The notes: a model not told the origin generated them from the sequence alone. Counted from the stretch's first letter, positions 12,800-21,387 are shown. The stretch: 27,096 bases of DNA from JBGTNQ01 sp964646785 (GCA_964646785.1 CAZYGU010000008.1:1-27096); one strand, 5' to 3'. Made by a program: numbers and translations.

Positions 12800-13816
12800 A
12801 TGTCACAATTTTATAACGATTCTATTTTCTGGATTGAAGTAGATAAGATAGAACCAAACCCATTTCAGCCACGTCGAGAATTCAGTCAGCCGGAGCTTCA
12901 AAGTCTCGCTGATTCAATTCGTCAGTATGGTGTGCTTCAGGCACTTGTGGTGACTCGTAAAGAGTATACAAAGGAAGATGGTGGTATTGGAGTAAAATAC
13001 GAGCTGATTGCTGGAGAGCGCCGTCTTCGAGCTTCTAAGCTAGCGGGGCTTATTCAAGTTCCTGTTCTTATTAAAACTGGTGATGATACAGATTTAATGA
13101 AGCTCGAGCTTGCGATTATTGAAAACATTCAACGAGAAGATTTAAATGTTGTGGACCGAGCGCGAGCATTTGATCGTCTTGCAAAAGAATTTGGATTCAA
13201 ACATCAGACAATTGCCGATAAAGTTGGAAAGAGTCGAGAGTATGTTTCCAATACACTTCGAATACTTATGTTGTCGGGAGAAATACTCGACGCATTAAGT
13301 CAGGGGAAAATTTCTGAAGGTCACGCACGACCACTCATGATGCTTAATGATCGTCCGGAAGAACAGTTGGTGTTGTTCAAAGAAATTATTTTTAAAAAAC
13401 TGACTGTTCGTGAAGCTGAGGCGATCGCACGACGTGTCGCATATGATAAGGTAAGAAAGAAAGAATATGCTGTTGATCCAGAATTGGTAAACCTTGAAGA
13501 GAAGCTTCGTGAAGCTTTGGGTACTCGTGTGCAGATTGAACGAAGAGAAGTTGGAGGTAAGATTATGATTGATTTCTTCAATAATGATGACCTTCGGGGA
13601 CTTTTGGATATGATCCAAACTACTGCAGTTAAAGATCCCAATGAATCGTTAAAAGCATATGAAATGAAGCATCCAGATATACTTCCTCCCTCTGAGCATG
13701 TAAATATCGAGACAGCTGAAGAACAGTTTCCTGTTGACGATAGATCTCCGTTAGAAAAGAAAGCAGATGAGAAGGAAGATGTTGATCTCTATTCTGTAAA
13801 TAACTTTTCAATATAA
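12800..13816 (+). CDS. parB: chromosome-partitioning protein ParB
   Basis: ParB is a CTP-dependent clamp that loads at parS sites and spreads to organise origin segregation. The 338-residue product has KIEPNPFQPRREF (16-28), the CTP-binding boxes GERRLRA (72-78) and ENIQRE (108-113), and a helix-turn-helix near 135-157 (TIADKVGKSREYVSNTLRIL). A C-terminal dimerisation region and an acidic tail follow. Length is at the upper end for chromosomal ParB. No parA gene and no clear parS site are in the window. It has its own promoter and terminator, so it is a single-gene unit. Confidence 0.93.
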   Translation: MSQFYNDSIFWIEVDKIEPNPFQPRREFSQPELQSLADSIRQYGVLQALVVTRKEYTKEDGGIGVKYELIAGERRLRASKLAGLIQVPVLIKTGDDTDLMKLELAIIENIQREDLNVVDRARAFDRLAKEFGFKHQTIADKVGKSREYVSNTLRILMLSGEILDALSQGKISEGHARPLMMLNDRPEEQLVLFKEIIFKKLTVREAEAIARRVAYDKVRKKEYAVDPELVNLEEKLREALGTRVQIERREVGGKIMIDFFNNDDLRGLLDMIQTTAVKDPNESLKAYEMKHPDILPPSEHVNIETAEEQFPVDDRSPLEKKADEKEDVDLYSVNNFSI

Positions 13817-13817
13817 A

Positions 13818-13849
13818 AAACAGCGCAACGGGAAACCGTTGCGCTGTTT
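13818..13849 (+). terminator. bidirectional terminator between parB and the 467-residue gene
   Basis: AAACAGCGCAACGG and its exact complement form a 14-bp stem with a GAAA tetraloop. It is flanked by A's and T's and lies between two convergent genes. Confidence 0.9.
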
Positions 13850-13855
13850 GTATCA

Positions 13856-15259
13856 TCACACTTCCACAACATCGAGTTCTTCTGAAACAAAAAATGGAGC
13901 GAGTTTCTTTAGGATGAGTGCGACTTGCTCATCGTCACCACGATCACGAAAGAAATTGAATGCCCAAATCAAATGTTCTCGATTGTTCCCAACCTCGATG
14001 ATTTCGAGAGCTCTCTCTTTTTGAAAGTGCTTCTTTTTTTGATCGAGATCGGACCATACAAACTCACGGAATTTTGAGTTGTCTTCGAGAACTTTCAGCT
14101 CTTCCATCGATTGAGCATTGGTGATCTGATTGCGGAGTATTTCCCGAATCATGTCATGTGCTTTTGTTCGGTATGCTGTAGACCACCGACTACTTTCGTG
14201 AAGCTTTATGAGTTCGTCGAGGGTAAGTGGTTGATCAAGGTCGGGGAGATATATTTCATCCCATTTCGGATTGAAGCTATCCGGGAGAGTGGGGTGGTTT
14301 CTCCTCTCAAAATTTGAACCCGTGTTTGATTTCTCACGCTTCTGCCAGATACCAAAGAAAATCTCGAGATCTTCCTTGGTTTTGATATGGGGGATTGTTT
14401 CTGTGAGCGCGCAGGTATATGCGAAGTCGGGGTAACGAACTGACCCTCTTGATGAGCCTTTTTGCTTGTCACGTACCGAGAGTACCTGTGCGGCAGCTAT
14501 TGCATCAGAGAAACTTAGGAGAGTCTCCCAGTGTTTTTTGATAAGAATAGAAAGCATATCATTGAATGACACTGGCCGTGTCGAGTATTCAATGAAACGC
14601 GAACTGATCTTTCCTTCGAGATCAAGAAGCATCTCAAAATGAGTTGCGAGACCCCATACAAAGGACCATGTGTATTTGTTATCGTATGTTGCGATCAAAT
14701 GTACTAGTGGTCCCCATCGATTAAATACTTGCTCTGCTTCAGAGATCGATGTCACTGTGCGCATTTCATTGTAAAACAATGACTGCGCTTTACCTTGAAG
14801 TGTCTTCTGCGGGGCCTCTGCACCGAGGCTGTGTGATCTTCCTTTGTTGGTGAACTCACTCAAGAAAAGATCTAGCCCTCTTAATGCTCCCGGGCTGTCT
14901 GCTGCATCAATATCAGCAAACATGAAATCTTTGAACTTTTTTGAAGCGATACCGATTTCATCGTGTGTAAGCTTGGCGCTAATCCTCTTGAATGATGCTG
15001 GTGTATTGAAGTTACTGATATAGACAGCGAAGAGCTCTGCACGTTTTGCACGGTACTCTTCGATTTCTACTGCAGTGTATCCTGGACCACAGGTCCGGAA
15101 TGAGCTTTCATCGGAGATCTTGAATTCAGCAATCTCTTCAAACGTTTTTGCATCCCTGACTTGTTTTTGAAATGAAGTCGTGATTCTGAGATGTGCACGA
15201 ACCTCATTTGGTTTCAAACCTACCGCTTGAGCCAATTTTTCGACATCGATCCGGGGCAT
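13856..15259 (-). CDS. hypothetical protein, 467 residues
   Basis: I do not recognise this protein. It has no signal peptide or membrane segment and looks soluble and largely helical, with many aromatic and charged residues. The N-terminus resembles a short helix-turn-helix (VEKLAQAVGLKPNEVRAHLR, 5-24). Two loosely similar stretches, TFEEIAEFKISDESSFR near the start and SMEELKVLEDNSKFREFVW near 400, hint at an internal repeat. GAGGA lies four bases before the ATG. The promoter (TTGACA, 16 nt, TAAAAA) has a good -35 and weak -10. The stop is TGA. Codon use has more C/G-ending codons than the flanking parB and relA genes, which suggests a different expression class or later acquisition. Confidence 0.8.
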   Translation of the reverse strand: MPRIDVEKLAQAVGLKPNEVRAHLRITTSFQKQVRDAKTFEEIAEFKISDESSFRTCGPGYTAVEIEEYRAKRAELFAVYISNFNTPASFKRISAKLTHDEIGIASKKFKDFMFADIDAADSPGALRGLDLFLSEFTNKGRSHSLGAEAPQKTLQGKAQSLFYNEMRTVTSISEAEQVFNRWGPLVHLIATYDNKYTWSFVWGLATHFEMLLDLEGKISSRFIEYSTRPVSFNDMLSILIKKHWETLLSFSDAIAAAQVLSVRDKQKGSSRGSVRYPDFAYTCALTETIPHIKTKEDLEIFFGIWQKREKSNTGSNFERRNHPTLPDSFNPKWDEIYLPDLDQPLTLDELIKLHESSRWSTAYRTKAHDMIREILRNQITNAQSMEELKVLEDNSKFREFVWSDLDQKKKHFQKERALEIIEVGNNREHLIWAFNFFRDRGDDEQVALILKKLAPFFVSEELDVVEV

Positions 15260-15311
15260 ACGATCCTCGTGACTGTTGTGTGTGGGTGATGTGAACGAAC
15301 GAACTTTCTTC

Positions 15312-15339
15312 TTTTTACGCTAATTTTGGCACTTGTCAA
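15312..15339 (-). promoter_or_regulatory. promoter of the 467-residue gene
   Basis: TTGACA and TAAAAA are 16 nt apart on the minus strand. The leader would be about 45 nt and ends in a Shine-Dalgarno sequence. Confidence 0.5.
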
Positions 15340-15341
15340 CA

Positions 15342-16862
15342 TTAAAGATTTTTCTCTCTTTGTTTTTTGATTGCAGCATTGATGTGTCGTCTTGCGAGAG
15401 ATGTTTTTGCATATTCAAGCCATTTGAGACTTGGTTTACTTGAGGGTCGTGTGATGACTTCGATGATGTCTCCATTATTAAGTTGGTAATCAAGTGAAAC
15501 CATTTTTCCGTTTACTTTTACACCTGCAGCATGATTTGCGATAGCAGAATGGATACTGTATGCAAAGTCGATAGGAGAAGATCCTTGTGGAAGATCGACA
15601 ACGTCACCGTGTGGGGTGAATACGAATATACGGCGACTAAAGAAGTCACTCCGAAGACCCTCGCGGAATGTGTTGTGATCACCTTCGGCAGCGTGGTGCT
15701 CAACAAGATCTTTAATCCATTTTGGTATATCGGTTGCAGCTTTTCCTTTCACAGAGGTACTTTTGTAATTTATTTCTTTTGGAAGAAGATGTTCAATCCA
15801 TTCAATACTTTGATGAATACCAACTTTTGCACCACGAGATTTGTATCCTATGTGTGACGCAATTCCGTATTCGCAATTATGATGCATTTCTTCTGTTCGA
15901 ATTTGCACCTCAACAATATTTCCATCTCCGGTAAAAATGGTTGTGTGGAGTCCCTGGTATCCGTTTGGTTTTGGGAATGCGATGTAGTCTTTAATCTTTC
16001 CTGGAACAGGTCTCCATGAACCATGAATAATGCCAAGTACTCGGTAACATTCCTCGTTTGTTTTTACAATGATACGAATTGCAAGTATGTCGTAGATTTC
16101 CTCAATATGTTTTTTGTTTGTCCGCATTTTTTCGAATAAACTCCAAACACCTTTTACTCGGTATTCAGTGCGAACGTTTGTGATGCCTTCCTCAGCGAGT
16201 GCTTTTTTTGCAGATTTAAGGAATTTTTCAACACTTTCTACATTGTCTTCATACTGCTGTTTGAGTTCCGCTTTAAGTTTTTTGTATTCCTCCGGATGAA
16301 CGTAGGGGAAAGCTAGGTCTTCTAGTTCACGAGATAGTTTTCGTATACCAAGTCTGTATGCGATTGGAGCATAAATTTCTAGTGTTTCAGCTGCAATTCT
16401 TTTTTGTTTTTCTTGCGGTACATGATTGAGTGTTCGCATGTTGTGAAGTCGATCTGCAAATTTAATCATGAGTACTCTAATGTCCTGCGACATGGCGACA
16501 AAAAGTTTTCGGAGACTCTCGTTATGTTTATCTGCTCCGTGGTATCTGAGTGTTCCTAATTTTGTTACACCTTCAACAAGAAAAAGTATCTCACTTCCAA
16601 ATTCCTTTTCTAATTCTTCTCGTGTTACATCTGTATCTTCAAGAGTGTCGTGGAGTAATCCAGCTGCGACTGTTGTCGCTGCCATGCCGTATTCTGCGAG
16701 AATTTTTGCTGTTTCGGTGAGGTGATTGAAGTAAGGTTCCCCTGAGTGACGCTTTTGGTTTGTGTGAGATTGTTCAGCAAAAGTATACGCTTTTTCAATA
16801 AGCGCTTTATCTTCAGACTTAAGAGAGTCAATGGTGCTGGTAATTTCATGAAGGCTGGCCAT
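15342..16862 (-). CDS. bifunctional (p)ppGpp synthetase/hydrolase, short form
   Basis: This RelA/SpoT homologue makes and degrades the alarmone (p)ppGpp. The 506 residues comprise an HD hydrolase domain with His47 and His71-Asp72 (LLHDTLEDT) and FADRLHNMRTL near 135-145. A synthetase domain follows with YDILAIRIIV (257-266), KDYIAFPKPNGYQGLH (291-306) and EVQIRT (318-323), then a TGS domain (about 411-472). Both active sites look complete. The helical, zinc-finger and ACT domains that finish full-length Rel/SpoT (700+ residues) are missing, so ribosome-dependent control may differ. The TACAAT -10 ends 6 nt before the ATG, predicting a leaderless mRNA. I leave the symbol blank because relA and spoT naming is arbitrary here. 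Confidence 0.93.
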   Translation of the reverse strand: MASLHEITSTIDSLKSEDKALIEKAYTFAEQSHTNQKRHSGEPYFNHLTETAKILAEYGMAATTVAAGLLHDTLEDTDVTREELEKEFGSEILFLVEGVTKLGTLRYHGADKHNESLRKLFVAMSQDIRVLMIKFADRLHNMRTLNHVPQEKQKRIAAETLEIYAPIAYRLGIRKLSRELEDLAFPYVHPEEYKKLKAELKQQYEDNVESVEKFLKSAKKALAEEGITNVRTEYRVKGVWSLFEKMRTNKKHIEEIYDILAIRIIVKTNEECYRVLGIIHGSWRPVPGKIKDYIAFPKPNGYQGLHTTIFTGDGNIVEVQIRTEEMHHNCEYGIASHIGYKSRGAKVGIHQSIEWIEHLLPKEINYKSTSVKGKAATDIPKWIKDLVEHHAAEGDHNTFREGLRSDFFSRRIFVFTPHGDVVDLPQGSSPIDFAYSIHSAIANHAAGVKVNGKMVSLDYQLNNGDIIEVITRPSSKPSLKWLEYAKTSLARRHINAAIKKQREKNL

Positions 16863-16868
16863 ATTTCT

Positions 16869-16874
16869 ATTGTA
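16869..16874 (-). promoter_or_regulatory. -10 of a leaderless-type promoter, (p)ppGpp synthetase gene
   Basis: TACAAT ends 6 nt before the ATG at 16862. I see no convincing -35. Confidence 0.45.
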
Positions 16875-16906
16875 TAGAGAGAAACATAAAAGGGAAGTGG
16901 TTTGTA

Positions 16907-16934
16907 TTGACGAAAGACGTAATTATGGTAATTT
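16907..16934 (+). promoter_or_regulatory. promoter of the first coiled-coil gene
   Basis: TTGACG, a 16-nt spacer and TAATTT with a TG extension. The leader would be about 37 nt and contains TCATCCGG (16961-16968) but no Shine-Dalgarno sequence. Confidence 0.5.
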
Positions 16935-16977
16935 GCTGTGTGTAGTTTGATCATTCACAATCATCCGGTATAAACCC

Positions 16978-17349
16978 ATGGCTCCTCGTACGAAGACCCA
17001 AAAGCAGGTGAGAGTTTCCCCTTCTCGTTTGCTTGCAGAAGCGAGAGCGACGATTGAAGCGCAGGCGCTCCAGATCAGTGCACAGAGTATTGCAAACGCT
17101 GAACAAGCCAAGGAAAAGAAACAGCTTGCCGGCGATTTGGCTGAAGTTCGCAGACGGCTGGATTCGAAGCAACAGGAAGCGGAAGCTTTCCAGAGAACTG
17201 CTGAACGCAGGAATCAAGCTTTGAAGGAAGCGGTAAGTGCAATGCTCGAGATGACCACTATCGCTGTGGATCTCAAGAGTGAAGGCGAAGAATCTGACCG
17301 AGATGTGTTGTTTCTCGTCCGGCAGTTGCGCAAGGTAGCTGAGTCGTAA
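16978..17349 (+). CDS. small basic-tailed coiled-coil protein 1
   Basis: The 123-residue product begins with a Pro/Lys/Arg-rich tail (MAPRTKTQKQVRVSPSRLL), then one long helical region (about 18-100) rich in Ala, Glu, Gln and Arg with heptad-like spacing. It ends DRDVLFLVRQLRKVAES. It has no cysteine, membrane segment or signal peptide. It resembles the next gene in layout and at both ends, so the two are probable paralogues. The basic tail could bind DNA, RNA or acidic membrane surfaces. This is an inference and no family is recognised. It is followed by its own terminator. A longer minus-strand frame overlaps it, but that frame has no start signal and crosses two terminators. Confidence 0.72.
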   Translation: MAPRTKTQKQVRVSPSRLLAEARATIEAQALQISAQSIANAEQAKEKKQLAGDLAEVRRRLDSKQQEAEAFQRTAERRNQALKEAVSAMLEMTTIAVDLKSEGEESDRDVLFLVRQLRKVAES

Positions 17350-17358
17350 GGGTGAGTC

Positions 17359-17388
17359 AAAAAGGTAGACTACGTGTCTACCTTTTTT
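17359..17388 (+). terminator. terminator of coiled-coil gene 1
   Basis: AAAAAGGTAGAC and GTCTACCTTTTTT around TACGT, ten bases past the stop, ending in six T's. Confidence 0.88.
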
Positions 17389-17403
17389 GTTGCACCAACA
17401 ATG

Positions 17404-17431
17404 TTGACAATATGAATATGCTTGGTATGGT
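17404..17431 (+). promoter_or_regulatory. promoter of coiled-coil gene 2
   Basis: TTGACA, a 16-nt spacer with TG one base before the -10, and TATGGT. The leader would be about 42 nt. Confidence 0.65.
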
Positions 17432-17479
17432 GTGGTTTGTTTAGTTCGATCCACACACGTTCTTCGACTGGAGAGTTGT

Positions 17480-17833
17480 ATGGCCCCGGCCAAAAAAGGA
17501 CCAAAGAAAGCACGGAAGTCAGCGGTAATTTCACCTCAGTTGATCAAGGCTCGTCAGCGTATTCGCGGGCTCTTGAATGAAAAAGCTGAGCTTGTTGATG
17601 AGATCAAGAAGCTTGAATCTGAAAGTGATGACCATCATCAAGCTTTTGCACATGAGGTGAAGGAGCGAAAGAAGCTCGAAGGTTGGTATAACGATGAGAA
17701 GCAAAAGTCTGTAGCGCTTTCTGTCGAGATCAGTAGGCTGTGTCGAGAACTCGATGCCTGCAAATCTGACTCAGCGATGCTGGTAAGACTTCTCCGTGAA
17801 GTGAAAGAAGAACTTGATGTTGTAGTAACCTAA
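17480..17833 (+). CDS. small basic-tailed coiled-coil protein 2
   Basis: I place the start at the ATG at 17480, preceded by GGAGAG, rather than at an in-frame ATG 48 nt upstream that has no ribosome site and lies in the leader. The 117-residue product opens with a histone-tail-like MAPAKKGPKKARKSAVI. It continues as one charged helix (about 20-115) with heptad-like Leu/Ile/Val positions and ends in SAMLVRLLREVKEELDVVV. It matches protein 1 in the pattern MAP...K...SP..L..AR..I at the start and LVR.LR.V at the end. Two cysteines (in LCRELDACKS) are absent from protein 1. Function unknown. Confidence 0.75.
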   Translation: MAPAKKGPKKARKSAVISPQLIKARQRIRGLLNEKAELVDEIKKLESESDDHHQAFAHEVKERKKLEGWYNDEKQKSVALSVEISRLCRELDACKSDSAMLVRLLREVKEELDVVVT

Positions 17834-17851
17834 GGGGCGTGTAACAAAGCG

Positions 17852-17881
17852 AAGGGGCGGACATAAATGTCCGCCCCTTTT
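17852..17881 (+). terminator. bidirectional terminator between coiled-coil gene 2 and topA
   Basis: GGGGCGGACAT and ATGTCCGCCCC form a GC-rich stem with A's before and T's after, placed between convergent genes. Confidence 0.9.
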
Positions 17882-17923
17882 ACATATGAGTAATCACCTT
17901 AGGTATGAATATTGTATGTGTTG

Positions 17924-20104
17924 TTACTTTACAAGTTTATGCGGATTGTGGTTTGGACAAGATTTATTTGAACAACGTTCTGGAATCGTTTTAGTGCCTT
18001 CCATCATGAGAGAGTTACACATAGGGCACATGTTTCCGGTTGGTCTTGCTTTAATAGCATTTTTACACTTTGGGTAGTTACTACAAGAATAGAAAATACC
18101 AAATCGTCCTCGGCGTTCCATCATTTCTCCTTCTTTACATGTTGGACAAACAACTCCCGTCATAAGTTTTTTCTTTGCTTCAGGGTCGTCCTTGATGAAT
18201 TTACATTTTGGATATCGACTACATGCAATGAATCGTCCATATTTTCCATCACGCTCGATCAGATTTGCTTTGCCACATTCTGGACAAATTTCTCCCGTAT
18301 CCTTTGGTCCCTCCATTTCTGTTCCATCAAGACTTCGTCCGCCAGTACAATCTGGGAATTTATCACAGGAAAGGAAGCGACCATTTTTCCCTAGTTTGAT
18401 AATCATGCCACTTCCACATACTGGGCATTTCCATTTTGGATCAGCGGTTCCAAGATTTGTTATTTTTGCGATTTTGTCTTTTGATTTTACATCCTTGAGA
18501 AATGGACCATAGAAATCTTTCATGGTTTTCACATAATCTCGTTTTCCTTCAGCAATCTCGTCGAGTTCATTTTCCATTTCAGCAGTGAATGTATCACTGA
18601 TGTAATCCATAAAATTTTCTTCAAGGAAAGAACTTACCACATCACCAGTATCAGTTGGCATGAGTGATCGTTGTTCTTTGAGTACGTATCCACGATCAAT
18701 AATTGTTTTAATGATCGACGCATACGTAGATGGACGACCAATTCCTCTTTTTTCAAGTTCTTTCACGAGACCAGCTTCTGAATATCGTGGAGGGGGAGTT
18801 GTTTCTTTTTGTTCACTGCGAATATCTTTCAAATTAAGTTTTTCACCTTTTGAAATTTTTGGAAGTTCTACATCCTCTTGTCTTGCAGATGGATCAGCGA
18901 CAAGCCAACCGTCAAAAAGAATTCGTGAACCTGTCACTGAAAAATCGGGGATGCCGCCACCAGCAACATTTGCACTAATCTTTGTTCGCAAAGTGTTGGC
19001 GCTCGTCATTTGTGAAGCAACGGTACGTGACCAAATTAATGAGTACAGTTTTTTCTGCTCTTCATTGTGTCCTGCTGTTTTCTTTAAAAGATTTGATGGT
19101 CTGATCGCTTCATGAGCTTCTTGAGCATTCTTGCTTTTCTTTGCATATTCATGATGCTCGTAATACTGTGTGCCGTATTCTTTTTTTACAATTTCTTCAA
19201 TTTGCTTTTTCGCAACAACAGAAAGGTTTGTACTATCAGTACGCATATAGGTGATGAGACCTGCTTCGTACAATTTTTGTGCGATTCCCATTGTTCGTGA
19301 TGGAGAAAAGCCAAGTCGTGAACTCGCTGCTTGTTGAAGAGTAGAAGTAATAAAAGGAGCTTTTGGTGAACGTTTTACTTCGGTTTCTTTAATATCAGTG
19401 ACCGACCAAGGTTCTTTTTTTGCAGTTGCAATGATGTGATCAACAACTTTCTTGTCTCTTGGTTCTTCGTCACAGGTGAGTGTGATTGGTGTCTTTCCTG
19501 CAGTCAGGAAATCTGCTGTTAGGGTATAAAAGGTCTCAGGTTTAAAGGCTCTAATTTCACGCTCTCGCTCCATTAAGATTCGAAGAGCGGGGGACTGCAC
19601 TCTTCCAGCAGAAAGCCCATAGCGTACTTTTTTCCAAATAAGTCCTGAGAGATCGTATCCCACAAGGCGATCAAGAACCCGACGAGCTTCTTGAGCTGTT
19701 TTCAGATTCATATCTATTGTACGAGGATGTTTGATTGCCTCAGTCACTGCCTCTTTTGTAATTTCATGAAACACAACACGCTGTGGTTTTTTGAGACCTA
19801 CTGCTTCCGCAATATGCCAAGCGATCGCCTCTCCTTCGCGGTCGGGGTCGGTTGCAAGAATAACTTCTGAAGCACCAGCTGCAAGTTTTCTAATGTCACT
19901 AACGACATGTTCTTTTCCACGAGAAATTTCATAATGAGGAACAAACCCTGCTTCAATATCAATTGCTTTTTTATTATTTTTTGGAAGGTCACGAACATGA
20001 CCAACAGAAGCGACTACTTCGTATTCGCCATCAAGATATTTTGAAATCGTTTTCGCCTTTGCAGGTGACTCAACGATGAGAAGTTTGATTCCTTTCTTTG
20101 TCAT
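17924..20104 (-). CDS. topA: DNA topoisomerase I
   Basis: This type IA enzyme relaxes negative supercoils by breaking one strand through a tyrosine. The 726-residue product has a TOPRIM domain (LLIVESPAKAKTI near 8-20, DPDREGE at 86-92), SAGRVQSPALR (165-175) and the catalytic Tyr286 in GLITYMRTDSTN. It also has GRPSTYASI and a C-terminal run of four zinc ribbons of the CPxC...C type (CPVC, CPEC, CPTC, CPMC), each with its second cysteine pair. The set is complete, and the last ribbon ends CSNKSCPNH. It is transcribed towards coiled-coil gene 2. The predicted -10 is 9 nt before the ATG. Confidence 0.97.
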   Translation of the reverse strand: MTKKGIKLLIVESPAKAKTISKYLDGEYEVVASVGHVRDLPKNNKKAIDIEAGFVPHYEISRGKEHVVSDIRKLAAGASEVILATDPDREGEAIAWHIAEAVGLKKPQRVVFHEITKEAVTEAIKHPRTIDMNLKTAQEARRVLDRLVGYDLSGLIWKKVRYGLSAGRVQSPALRILMEREREIRAFKPETFYTLTADFLTAGKTPITLTCDEEPRDKKVVDHIIATAKKEPWSVTDIKETEVKRSPKAPFITSTLQQAASSRLGFSPSRTMGIAQKLYEAGLITYMRTDSTNLSVVAKKQIEEIVKKEYGTQYYEHHEYAKKSKNAQEAHEAIRPSNLLKKTAGHNEEQKKLYSLIWSRTVASQMTSANTLRTKISANVAGGGIPDFSVTGSRILFDGWLVADPSARQEDVELPKISKGEKLNLKDIRSEQKETTPPPRYSEAGLVKELEKRGIGRPSTYASIIKTIIDRGYVLKEQRSLMPTDTGDVVSSFLEENFMDYISDTFTAEMENELDEIAEGKRDYVKTMKDFYGPFLKDVKSKDKIAKITNLGTADPKWKCPVCGSGMIIKLGKNGRFLSCDKFPDCTGGRSLDGTEMEGPKDTGEICPECGKANLIERDGKYGRFIACSRYPKCKFIKDDPEAKKKLMTGVVCPTCKEGEMMERRGRFGIFYSCSNYPKCKNAIKARPTGNMCPMCNSLMMEGTKTIPERCSNKSCPNHNPHKLVK

Positions 20105-20113
20105 TGGTTCTCA

Positions 20114-20142
20114 TTAGTACTACAGAAAGTTTTTGAGTGCAA
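20114..20142 (-). promoter_or_regulatory. leaderless-type promoter of topA
   Basis: TTGCAC, a 17-nt spacer and TACTAA, ending 9 nt before the ATG at 20104. The -10 is a weak match. Confidence 0.45.
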
Positions 20143-20153
20143 GTATTGTGATA

Positions 20154-20199
20154 TAAAAAAGAAACGCGCGTACAGTGTTTTGAAACACCATACGCGCGT
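20154..20199 (-). terminator. terminator of the 70-residue gene
   Basis: A 17-nt arm ACGCGCGTA...GTGTTT pairs with AAACAC...TACGCGCGT with a small symmetric internal loop. The minus-strand tail is TTTCTTTTTT. Confidence 0.85.
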
Positions 20200-20215
20200 A
20201 GATGCGCACTGCTAT

Positions 20216-20428
20216 TTATCGAACGATTTGGAGAACTCGACGACCAGGTTCGCAGTAAAACTCGAGTCCTCGATTTGCCATACTTCCTGTTGCAACACAG
20301 TTGATACCTCGATTCGATCGTGCTGAAGGTCTCAAGGTAATCTTCTTGTAGCGTGTTTCCGAGTCTCCATCGAAAAGAAATGTCGCTCCCTTTCGAAGTT
20401 GACTGAACTTCCTGAATCGTAGAGTCAT
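20216..20428 (-). CDS. hypothetical small basic protein, 70 residues
   Basis: I do not recognise a named family. The start is well supported: GGAGGA lies three bases before the ATG, with a promoter upstream and a strong terminator downstream. The product is basic, with FSQLRKGATFLFDGDSETRY then RSNRGINCVATGS and ending CEPGRRVLQIVR. The pattern of a hydrophobic-Gly strand, a Lys-aromatic strand and a final V-x-hydrophobic strand recalls the small beta-barrel proteins common in candidate-phylum genomes. That is an impression, not a match. Two cysteines (44 and 59) could pair or bind metal. Confidence 0.75.
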   Translation of the reverse strand: MTLRFRKFSQLRKGATFLFDGDSETRYKKITLRPSARSNRGINCVATGSMANRGLEFYCEPGRRVLQIVR

Positions 20429-20467
20429 GATTCCTCCGGATGAAAGCTGTTGTACTATCCTATTTTG

Positions 20468-20495
20468 ATTCTAGCTATCATTCTATTTTTTGCAA
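20468..20495 (-). promoter_or_regulatory. promoter of the 70-residue gene
   Basis: TTGCAA, a 16-nt spacer and TAGAAT on the minus strand. The leader is about 33 nt and ends with TCATCCGGAGGA. Confidence 0.6.
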
Positions 20496-20521
20496 CAAGA
20501 TAAATACATAAAAAGTATATT

Positions 20522-21379
20522 CTAGATAATTCGTATCTCACCCATGCTTTCTGTAATAACTCCTTTTATTTCAAGTGCAGCTAGGGTGCTGTTGGCAATA
20601 TGAGCAGGGAGGTTGCTTGCTCGAATGAGTTCATCTCGTGAATGGGGAAGTTCTAGGATTGAAAGAATAATCTTTTCTTCGGAGGTTTCAGGTGTATAAG
20701 AAATGATTTCTTTTTCTTGCGTCGAGAAACCAAGCGCATCTAAAATATCGTTTGATGTCCTAATCGGTGTTGCTCCAAGACGGATAAGCATATGAGGTCC
20801 TTCTGATTGTTTGGAAAAAATTGATCCAGGCACAGCGAGTACATCATGATTGTATTCTGTGGCGAGTTTAGATGTGATTAAAGTCCCAGATTTTTCTTCT
20901 GCCTCAATAATGAGTGTTGCATGACTCATTCCTGCCATGATTCTGTTTCTTTGAGGAAAGCTCCACTGAGTTGGTTGAAACATGTCTGCGAATTCTGAAA
21001 TGAGTGCACCACCGTGTTCAATGATGCTTTCTGCAAGACGAAGATGTGAGCGTGGATAGAGAACTTTTGGATCAAGACCAGATCCTGGTACTGCGATGGT
21101 ATGGATGTCGTTCAAGAGTGCTGCTTGATGTGCTATTGAATCAATACCAAGAGCAAGTCCAGATACAATTGATAGAGGATATCCGCCAAGTCCTTCGATG
21201 AGCGACTCGCACACCTCTTTACCGTATTCTGTGTGCTTTCGTGATCCAACAACACAAAGGAGTTTGTATTCTTTTGGTGGGATAGTGCCGGCAATACGAA
21301 GTTGTTTTGGAGGATCTGAAATATCCTTCAATAATTGAGGAAAATCATGTTTGGGTAAATCGGTAATCTGGTACCCCAT
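20522..21379 (-). CDS. dprA: DNA-processing protein DprA
   Basis: DprA binds incoming single-stranded DNA during transformation and loads RecA. The 285-residue product has a Rossmann-like core with VGSRKHTEYG (44-53), SGLALGIDSIAH (73-84), VPGSGLDPKVLYP (97-109), FPQRNRIMAG (141-150) and SGTLITSKLA (164-173). A C-terminal winged-helix-like region (about 230-285) follows. The N-terminal SAM-like domain of longer DprA is missing or reduced. It is the only competence gene here. The -10 (TAGAAT) ends 8 nt before the ATG. It diverges from serS. Confidence 0.94.
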   Translation of the reverse strand: MGYQITDLPKHDFPQLLKDISDPPKQLRIAGTIPPKEYKLLCVVGSRKHTEYGKEVCESLIEGLGGYPLSIVSGLALGIDSIAHQAALLNDIHTIAVPGSGLDPKVLYPRSHLRLAESIIEHGGALISEFADMFQPTQWSFPQRNRIMAGMSHATLIIEAEEKSGTLITSKLATEYNHDVLAVPGSIFSKQSEGPHMLIRLGATPIRTSNDILDALGFSTQEKEIISYTPETSEEKIILSILELPHSRDELIRASNLPAHIANSTLAALEIKGVITESMGEIRII

Positions 21380-21387
21380 TTCTCAAT

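Noticed and set aside
16951..17493. 180-codon minus-strand frame opposite the first coiled-coil gene
   Set aside because: It crosses a strong terminator and two plus-strand promoters, has no ribosome site, and its translation is low-complexity Leu/Ser/Phe, typical of the antisense of a charged helix.
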